Assembly: GCA_023132075.1 (NCBI GenBank) | Contig: JAGLYT010000083.1 | Coordinates: 1 to 6,937 of the forward strand | Length of the DNA: 6,937 nt | Direction of reading: 5' to 3' | Source: a bacterium | GTDB lineage: Bacteria > CBDUZB01 > JAGLHV01 | Part shown: piece after piece, positions 1 to 4,898 of the stretch | Numbering within the stretch: the stretch's first letter is position 1 | Layout of the letters: every line of letters starts with the position of its first letter | Made by a program: the position numbers and the translations under genes | Notes under the pieces: generated by a model | Told to the model about the DNA's origin: nothing | Database searches by the model: none | The model's input: only the letters and a program-made list of their open reading frames with translations

Positions 1-54
1 TCTTTAATTTTTTCTTTAAATAAGGTTGTTGAGGAAATAGCCAAACAGACATAA
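1..54 (+). CDS. C-terminal tail of an unidentified upstream gene (partial)
   Basis: Frame 1 is open from the window edge and ends at TAA 52-54, followed at once by a second TAA at 55-57. The 17 visible residues (SLIFSLNKVVEEIAKQT) read like an amphipathic C-terminal helix. The other two forward frames are broken by stops within the first 25 bases, so this is the only forward frame that could be coding. There is too little to name a product. About 100 bp separate its stop from the next gene, and no convincing terminator hairpin lies between them. Confidence 0.35.
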   Translation, partial: SLIFSLNKVVEEIAKQT

Positions 55-138
55 TAAATTTTTAAACGTAGTATATACGAGTGGGTTGATAAAAAACAAT
101 TTAAGTGAAATTTAAATGTTATTACGATTGAAAAAATA

Positions 139-154
139 AAGGGGCAGGTGGGTT
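139..154 (+). promoter_or_regulatory. Ribosome binding site of the DnaA-like gene
   Basis: Purine-rich AAGGGGCAGGTGGG precedes ATG 155. AGG at 146-148 leaves 6 nt to the start and AAGGGG at 139-144 leaves 10 nt. Either is a workable Shine-Dalgarno and supports the ATG at 155. Further upstream, TTGATA at 86-91 resembles a -35, but no good -10 sits at normal spacing, so no promoter is called. Confidence 0.6.
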
Positions 155-1639
155 ATGGCTGGAAGATTAAGTGAGATTCTTCAACGTGAAAAGGTTATTT
201 CCGTAGAATCTTTTCAAAGAGCACGGGAAGAGAGCAGGCTACAGGGAGGAATGGATATAGCGTGCTTGATAAACAATGATTATCTAACAGAAGATGGTTT
301 GATCGATTTTTTGAAAAAAAAATATAACTATGTTTATTTTGACTTAGGAAAGCATAAAATAGAAAATGATCTTATAAAACAAATTCCGGCTGGTATCGCA
401 AGAAGGTTTTTTGTCGTCCCTATTGCTAAGACAAATAATATACTTGCTGTAGCTATGCTGGACCCCGTAAGTGATGAAGTTATTGAAAATTTGAAAAAAA
501 TAACGGATTATTCCATTTTGCCTTTTATAAGCCGGAAAAAAGATATTGAAAAAGTTCTTTATTATCAATACGTTTCAGCCCCCGAATTTGTCGAAGATAA
601 AGGCAATGCGAATATTGCTTCAGATGAAAAAGGATTACCTTTAATGAAGAAATTCGTTTTTGATAATTTTATAATAGGGAGTGGAAACAGTTTTACCTAC
701 GCAGTGGCGGTGGCAGTAGCTAAATTTCCCGGAGGCAAATATAATCCCTTGTTTATTTACAGTCATACGGGATTAGGTAAAACGCATTTAGTAAATGCTA
801 TAGGTAATCATTTAATTGCAAACAATCCTTCGATGAAAGTTTTTTATATTAACACGGAACGGTTTGTTAAAGATATTGTTAATGCAATAAAGAATAACAC
901 TGTAGATGAATTACATAGCAGATACAGGGAAAATGATGTTTTTTTAATAGATGATATTCAATTTTTAATTGGCAAAGAAAGAGCGCAGGAAGAGTTTTTT
1001 CATACTTTTAATGCTTTATCTCAATCTAACAAACAAATTATAGTTACCAGTGATCGTCCTCCCGTAGAATTTAAAAACATTGAAGAACGGTTAAAAACAA
1101 GATTGGCGGGGGGGATAATAACAGATATTCAGCCGCCGGATTTAGAAACCAGGGTAGCTATTTTAAAAAAGAAACTTAGCTTAAAGGAAAATAAAATTAT
1201 TCTTTCCGATGAAGTTATTTTTTTTCTGGCACAAAATATTTCTAATAGTGTAAGGGAATTAGAAGGGGTTTTAAACAGGTTAATTGCGATTTCCCGGTTG
1301 ACATTGAAAGGCGGAGAAATCACTCTTGTTATGGCAAAAGAATTGCTTAAAGATATTTTAGCTTTTACTGAAACAGAGGTGCCTGAAAAAAAGCCGGAAG
1401 TTAAAAATAATGACTTTCAAGTTGCGAAATCTTTTAAACAAAAAATTAAGAATGCCAAAGATTTGCAGGAAATAATGGATATAATTGAAGAAACAGTGAA
1501 TTTTTTGGTTCCGAAAGCAGTTGAAAAACAAAATCAACAGGCATTGGATATGTTAAATGAAGTAAAGAAATTGTTGGGTGAAAAAAATCTACAGGAAGCT
1601 TTTAAATTAATTAATAAATTACAGCAAATGAATTTGTAA
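155..1639 (+). CDS. MshEN-DnaA chimera: DnaA-type AAA+ ATPase lacking the DNA-binding domain
   Basis: This 494-residue protein has three parts. Residues 1-140 resemble the MshEN (GspE/PilB N-terminal) fold: two helical repeats starting at R4-L5 and about residue 33, then an alpha/beta half with PAGIARRFFVVPI (78-90) and VAMLDPVSDEVI (99-110), the classic 'P..la....vlPl....l.vAm.dP.d' pattern. Residues 165-400 are DnaA domain III: Walker A GLGKTH (206-211), Walker B FLIDDIQF (263-270), the initiator-type stretch before it (ERFVKDIVNAIKNN), sensor 1 VTSD (297-300), arginine-finger box ERLKTR with R316, IQPPDLETR (325-333), and sensor 2 VRELEG with R367. This is far closer to DnaA than to Hda. 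DnaA domain IV is absent; residues 401-494 are a Pro/Glu/Lys linker and charged helices. The first P-loop glycine is replaced (Y202-S-H-T-G-L-G-K-T). It should bind and perhaps hydrolyse ATP and multimerise, but cannot bind DnaA boxes in the normal way. It is cytoplasmic, with no signal peptide or membrane segment. Its role is unknown; a regulatory ATPase is inferred. Confidence 0.88.
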   Translation: MAGRLSEILQREKVISVESFQRAREESRLQGGMDIACLINNDYLTEDGLIDFLKKKYNYVYFDLGKHKIENDLIKQIPAGIARRFFVVPIAKTNNILAVAMLDPVSDEVIENLKKITDYSILPFISRKKDIEKVLYYQYVSAPEFVEDKGNANIASDEKGLPLMKKFVFDNFIIGSGNSFTYAVAVAVAKFPGGKYNPLFIYSHTGLGKTHLVNAIGNHLIANNPSMKVFYINTERFVKDIVNAIKNNTVDELHSRYRENDVFLIDDIQFLIGKERAQEEFFHTFNALSQSNKQIIVTSDRPPVEFKNIEERLKTRLAGGIITDIQPPDLETRVAILKKKLSLKENKIILSDEVIFFLAQNISNSVRELEGVLNRLIAISRLTLKGGEITLVMAKELLKDILAFTETEVPEKKPEVKNNDFQVAKSFKQKIKNAKDLQEIMDIIEETVNFLVPKAVEKQNQQALDMLNEVKKLLGEKNLQEAFKLINKLQQMNL

Positions 1640-1705
1640 AAAAGAATATCTGTAAGGTTATTAATACAGGAATAAGTTTAAGGATATTGGATAATATTTT
1701 GAAAC

Positions 1706-1725
1706 GGGAAGAGAGAAAATAAAGA
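1706..1725 (+). promoter_or_regulatory. Weak ribosome binding site of the DUF4388 gene
   Basis: The run GGGAAGAGAG at 1706-1715 precedes GTG 1726; GAGAG at 1711-1715 leaves 10 nt. It is an imperfect Shine-Dalgarno, matched to a non-ATG start, which would predict modest translation. Confidence 0.35.
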
Positions 1726-2475
1726 GTGATTATTAAAGGCAAATTAAATCCGGTTGATTTGAGTAAGATTTTAAAAACTTTTTCGGAAAACAAAGAAACA
1801 GGTTCTTTGGTTGTTATAAATAGTGATAATAAAATAAAAAAAAGTTTTTATTTTCAGGAAGGAAGTTTGTGTTGGGTTTCTTCTTCCCAAAAAATATCTC
1901 TGGATAGAATAATTTTAGGATTTAAAAAAATTTCCGAGGAGAAAATTAAAAAAGTAATAGAAATCCAGAATAAAACAAATAAATCGCTGGAAGAAATTTT
2001 AATGCAACAAAAAATTCTTTCACAAAGCGAGTTTGTAGAAATTCTTAAGCGTCAGCTTTTGGAAGAAATTTACGATGTATATACATGGGAAGAAGGGTTC
2101 TACGAGTTTAATAGAGAATTTTTATCTGATGAGTTTTTGAAAAAAATAGAAAAGTTACAATTTTTTGTCGATATTGACGATCTAATCAGTAAAGGAAATT
2201 TATGGAATAAAAAGGCAAAAAAATGGAAAAGCAGTATTTTTGCAGAGAAATCTTTAATTTTTACCGTGGTTGAAAAAATAAAATCTCAGATAGGGCTTTT
2301 TTTTGATAGAGAAAAAAAAATAATTCTTTTAATAGACGGAAAGAACAAAAAAGATGAAATAGTCGAAAAAAGCGGTCTGTCAGAGCCGGAAGTGTCTGTG
2401 ATTTTATATGCTTTGGCTTTGAGAGGAATTATATTTTTAAAGAAAGATATTAATGAGTATATATTTTTTGTATAA
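1726..2475 (+). CDS. DUF4388 (PATAN) domain protein
   Basis: The 249-residue protein starts at GTG 1726, the first possible start after an in-frame TAA at 1720-1722; the domain begins immediately (IIKGKLNPVDLSKILKTF), so no residues seem missing. Residues 1-60 carry the DUF4388 signature: KGKLNPVDLSKIL, then ETGSLVV, then KKSFYFQEGSLCWVSS. Residues 68-130 form a helical insert with ISEEKIKKVIEIQ and SLEEILMQQKILSQSEF, which resembles the helical repeats of MshEN, followed by EEIYDVYTWEEGFYEF, typical of this family. Residues 196-239 (KIILLIDGKNKKDEIVEKSGLSEPEVSVILYALALRGII) look like the small winged-helix module often closing such proteins. There is no receiver domain, kinase domain or membrane segment. 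PATAN domains are known mainly as protein-interaction parts of regulators of motility and development. It lies 86 bp after the MshEN-DnaA gene, so co-transcription and physical partnership are plausible but unproven. Confidence 0.8.
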   Translation: MIIKGKLNPVDLSKILKTFSENKETGSLVVINSDNKIKKSFYFQEGSLCWVSSSQKISLDRIILGFKKISEEKIKKVIEIQNKTNKSLEEILMQQKILSQSEFVEILKRQLLEEIYDVYTWEEGFYEFNREFLSDEFLKKIEKLQFFVDIDDLISKGNLWNKKAKKWKSSIFAEKSLIFTVVEKIKSQIGLFFDREKKIILLIDGKNKKDEIVEKSGLSEPEVSVILYALALRGIIFLKKDINEYIFFV

Positions 2476-2698
2476 CAGAAAGTCCAGCCGGTAATCCTCG
2501 AAATGTTTGTTTGGGTTAGTATAAAAAATTTCTAAAAAGTACCCGCAAGTTTATTTGTATTTAATAATGAACGAACATAGTTATTCTTATAAATAAAATT
2601 AAAGCAAAAATTGCCTAACAAAAAGTTGTTTTACACAAGCAGAAAATAAAAATATGTTTATAATAAAAACCGCTGGAAATTCAAAATATAAAGTGTGA
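2476..2698. other. Gene-free intergenic stretch upstream of tldD
   Basis: No coding frame of credible length is present; the two ATG-started frames here encode only 9-10 residues without ribosome sites. What can be seen: an imperfect inverted repeat TTAG/CTAA inside GGG/CCC around 2513-2552; tiny inverted repeats GCAA-AAA-TTGC (2604-2614) and AACAA-AAAG-TTGTT (2617-2630); and a perfect TATAAT at 2659-2664. No GC-rich hairpin followed by a T-run marks termination of the upstream gene. No tRNA, riboswitch or other RNA structure was recognised. Confidence 0.6.
2659..2664 (+). promoter_or_regulatory. Possible -10 element for tldD
   Basis: TATAAT matches the sigma-70 -10 consensus exactly and lies 34 bp before the tldD ATG. 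TG at 2655-2656 is one base too far upstream for a standard extended -10. The nearest -35-like hexamer, TTTACA at 2630-2635, is 23 bp away, too long for normal spacing. In AT-rich intergenic DNA such hexamers also arise by chance. Confidence 0.3.
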
Positions 2699-4135
2699 AT
2701 GAATTTTATGATTACTCAAAACCTGACCAAGGAATTATTTAAAATTGCCGCAGAAAAAGAAATGGATTTTGCTGATGTTTATGCAGAAAACACACATTCT
2801 ACGAGTGTAATTTGTGAAGAAAATAAAATTGAATATGTTTCTTCCGGTGTAGATAAGGGGGTAGGAATTAGGTTTATAACGGGAGAGGAAACGCTATACG
2901 CAAGTACTAATGATTTTTCCCCTAAAAAACTAAAAGGATTAGTCGTAGAGTTATGCTCATCTTATGAGTTTAAGCGGGAAAAAGAAAGAGGGAAGAAAAA
3001 ATGTTTGGATGTTTTTTCTTACGAACATCTTAATGATGAAAATAACAAATTAAACAACATAAAAAAAATGCCGGATAATATTCCGATGGAAGAAAAGGTT
3101 CAATTGGTTAATTTAGCTAATAATGCAGCAAGAAATATAGATAGCAGGATTAAACAGGTTAAAGTTATTTATAATAATATAATAAAAGAGGTGATAGTTG
3201 CTAATTCTTTCGGTTTATATAATTGCGAGAAAAGAGTGTATACTACTTTTTCAGTAAGAGCGATTGCTTTTGACGGGAAGATTATTCAAACGGGGAGTGA
3301 AACTATCGGAGGATTAGTCGGTTTTGAATTGTTCGATAATTATAACGTAGAAATTTTATCCTGCAGAGCGGCAAAACGGGCGGTAAATTTATTGAGTGCT
3401 CCCGAAGTTCTTGCCGGAAATATGCCTGTGATTTTATCTTCGCAAGCTGGCGGGACGATGATTCATGAAGCAATCGGGCATAGTTTGGAAGCGGATTTAG
3501 TGCAAAAGGGAGTATCCCCTGCTTATGCAGGCAGGAAAGGACAAAAAATAGGATCTGAATTAATTACCGTAATTGATGACCCGACTCTTTTTTCCAAACG
3601 GGGTTCTTATCTTTTTGACGATGAAGGAATACCTGCCAGAAAGAATGTTTTAGTGGAAAACGGTGTCTTGAAAAATTATCTTTACGACCTTTTTAGTGCA
3701 TGGAAAGATAATACAAAATCAACAGGGAATGGCCGGCGTGCTTCCTATCGATTTAAACCTATTCCCCGGATGAGTAATACTTATATTGCTTCGGGGAAAG
3801 AAGATCCTCAGGATATTATTAAAACACAGGAAAAAGGATTATTAGTCAAAAAAATGGGGGGAGGGGAAGTAAACACTGCTAATGGGGATTTTGTTTTTGA
3901 AGTAGAAGAGGGATATGAAATAATTAATGGAAGAGTTGGTGCATTAGTGCGGGGAGCGACTTTAATAGGAAATGGCCCGGAGGTTTTAAATTCAATTGAT
4001 AAAGTGGGAAGAGATTTAGGGTTCAATATAGGTACTTGTGGAAAGGATGGTCAGGGAGTTCCTGTTTCGGATGGTCAGCCGACTTTGCGGATACCTAAAA
4101 TTATAATTGGAGGTACTACAAAAGAAAAAAACTAA
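2699..4135 (+). CDS. tldD: Metalloprotease TldD
   Basis: This 478-residue protein has the usual length and layout of TldD, the zinc-bearing subunit of the TldD/TldE (PmbA) protease, which cleaves unfolded or modified peptides in the cytoplasm (known for microcin B17 maturation and CcdA degradation). The metal site is visible as HEAIGH (H256, E257, H261) within GGTMIHEAIGHSLEAD, and the third ligand C447 lies in GTCGKDGQGVPVSDGQP. Other family signatures are RGSYLFDDEG (301-310), STGNGRRASY, and KKMGGGEVNTANGDFVF. TldD acts with TldE, whose gene is not adjacent; it may lie elsewhere. No Shine-Dalgarno sequence precedes ATG 2699 or the in-frame ATG 2708 (residue 4), so the exact start is uncertain by three residues. 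No peptide precursor gene was seen nearby, so a link to a modified peptide is not supported by this window. It is followed by a 71-bp gap and the Crp-family gene. Confidence 0.95.
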   Translation: MNFMITQNLTKELFKIAAEKEMDFADVYAENTHSTSVICEENKIEYVSSGVDKGVGIRFITGEETLYASTNDFSPKKLKGLVVELCSSYEFKREKERGKKKCLDVFSYEHLNDENNKLNNIKKMPDNIPMEEKVQLVNLANNAARNIDSRIKQVKVIYNNIIKEVIVANSFGLYNCEKRVYTTFSVRAIAFDGKIIQTGSETIGGLVGFELFDNYNVEILSCRAAKRAVNLLSAPEVLAGNMPVILSSQAGGTMIHEAIGHSLEADLVQKGVSPAYAGRKGQKIGSELITVIDDPTLFSKRGSYLFDDEGIPARKNVLVENGVLKNYLYDLFSAWKDNTKSTGNGRRASYRFKPIPRMSNTYIASGKEDPQDIIKTQEKGLLVKKMGGGEVNTANGDFVFEVEEGYEIINGRVGALVRGATLIGNGPEVLNSIDKVGRDLGFNIGTCGKDGQGVPVSDGQPTLRIPKIIIGGTTKEKN

Positions 4136-4196
4136 ACCGGTAATATTTTGAAAAGAATTCAGCGAAAGAACTTTTTTTAAAATCAGTTTCATTTAT

Positions 4197-4206
4197 GGAG
4201 AAAAAA
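4197..4206 (+). promoter_or_regulatory. Ribosome binding site that decides the start of the Crp-family gene
   Basis: GGAG at 4197-4200 is followed by six A residues and ATG 4207, ideal spacing. An earlier in-frame ATG at 4195 overlaps this GGAG and has no ribosome site of its own, so 4207 is the better start and the protein loses MEKK from its N-terminus. Confidence 0.65.
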
Positions 4207-4887
4207 ATGGACAAAATTAAATTGTTAAAAAAAGTAGGGCTTTTTTTTAGGCTTTCCTCTAAGAATCTAAATAAAATAGCTAAAATATCGTACATACAAA
4301 ATTACAAAAAAGAAGAAGATATTTTTTCCGAAGGGGATGAAGGGGATAAATTATATATTGTAATTTCCGGCTTGATTAAAATTTTTAAAATTTCTTCGGG
4401 AGAAAGAATAAAAACACTGGCATTATTAAAGAAAGGTGATTTTTTTGGTGAAATGGCTATTCTGGATAAAGAGCTGCGTTCAGCTACTGCTCAGGCAATG
4501 GAAGATACTGAAATGATGGTAATAGATAATAAGTCTTTTAGATTATTGCTCAAAGACAATTCGGGGATGCTTTTTAATATGATAGAAACGCTGTGTTTTC
4601 GGTTGCGTGAAGCGAATAAACAAATACAGATAATGACTTTTCAAAATATAATGGGGCGGACTGCAGCGGCCCTTTTGAATTTAGCGGCCAGGTCCGGGGA
4701 AAAAACCCAAAAGGGAATAAAAATTAATATGGAAATAACCCACCAGGAATTAGCCAATTTAGTTGGAACTGCCAGGGAAATTATTACTAAGGTTTTGAGC
4801 AGTTTTAAAAGAAATGGGTATCTTATTATCGATGATCACTATATAACTATTATTGACAAAGAAAAACTGAAAGAGGTAATTTGTTAG
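4207..4887 (+). CDS. Crp/Fnr-family transcriptional regulator
   Basis: The 226-residue protein (numbered from ATG 4207; 230 if ATG 4195 is used) has the complete family layout. Residues 5-115 form the cyclic-nucleotide-type beta barrel, including GDEGDKLYIVISGLIKIF and the phosphate-binding cassette GDFFGEMAILDKELRSATA, with E82, R91 and S92 at the places of E. coli CRP E72, R82 and S83. A dimerisation helix (about 116-148) runs into GRTAAALLNLA. The winged helix-turn-helix (about 177-216) has ITHQELANLVGTAREIITKVL, with R190, E191 and K195 where CRP has R180, E181 and R185. The residues at CRP T127 and S128 are A136 and N137. Only two cysteines are present, so there is no Fnr-type iron-sulfur cluster. 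It probably senses a small molecule, but the effector is unknown. It lies 11 bp before polA and is likely co-transcribed with it; no CRP- or FNR-type palindrome was found upstream. Confidence 0.9.
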   Translation: MDKIKLLKKVGLFFRLSSKNLNKIAKISYIQNYKKEEDIFSEGDEGDKLYIVISGLIKIFKISSGERIKTLALLKKGDFFGEMAILDKELRSATAQAMEDTEMMVIDNKSFRLLLKDNSGMLFNMIETLCFRLREANKQIQIMTFQNIMGRTAAALLNLAARSGEKTQKGIKINMEITHQELANLVGTAREIITKVLSSFKRNGYLIIDDHYITIIDKEKLKEVIC

Positions 4888-4898
4888 GGGACGCCTGT
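4886..4898 (+). promoter_or_regulatory. Ribosome binding site that decides the start of polA
   Basis: AGGGGA at 4886-4891 overlaps the TAG stop (4885-4887) of the Crp-family gene. It is 7 nt from TTG 4899 but 16 nt from ATG 4908, which favours the TTG start (N-terminus MEIMTNKK). The overlap suggests translational coupling. Confidence 0.5.

Noticed and set aside
1-155. Replication origin next to a dnaA-like gene
   Set aside because: No cluster of DnaA boxes or AT-rich 13-mer array is present, the gene lacks domain IV, and dnaN, recF or gyrB do not follow it.
314-322. A9 run in the DnaA-like gene, and A9 (2312-2320) and T8 runs in the DUF4388 gene, as frameshift or phase-variation sites
   Set aside because: The reading frames continue with good domain sequence through each run; such runs are common for Lys and Phe codons in AT-rich genomes.
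1650-1669. Inverted repeat CTGTA/TACAG after the DnaA-like gene, possible terminator
   Set aside because: Only a 5-bp AT-rich stem with a 10-nt loop and no following T-run; too weak to call a terminator.
2502-2598. Mini-frames MFVWVSIKNF and MNEHSYSYK in the gene-free stretch, considered as leader or precursor peptides for TldD
   Set aside because: 9-10 residues, no ribosome sites, no precursor-like features and no modification enzymes nearby.
4145-4183. A/T inverted repeat ATTTT-G-AAAAG ... CTTTT-TTT-AAAAT before the Crp-family gene
   Set aside because: Stem is almost only A-T pairs, interrupted, with a 15-nt loop; expected by chance in this base composition and not a credible terminator or operator.
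2291-4248. 14-base direct repeat TAGGGCTTTTTTTT at 2291-2304 and 4235-4248
   Set aside because: Both copies lie inside genes and encode the same Gly-Leu-Phe-Phe with the same codons; coincidence of codon use explains them.
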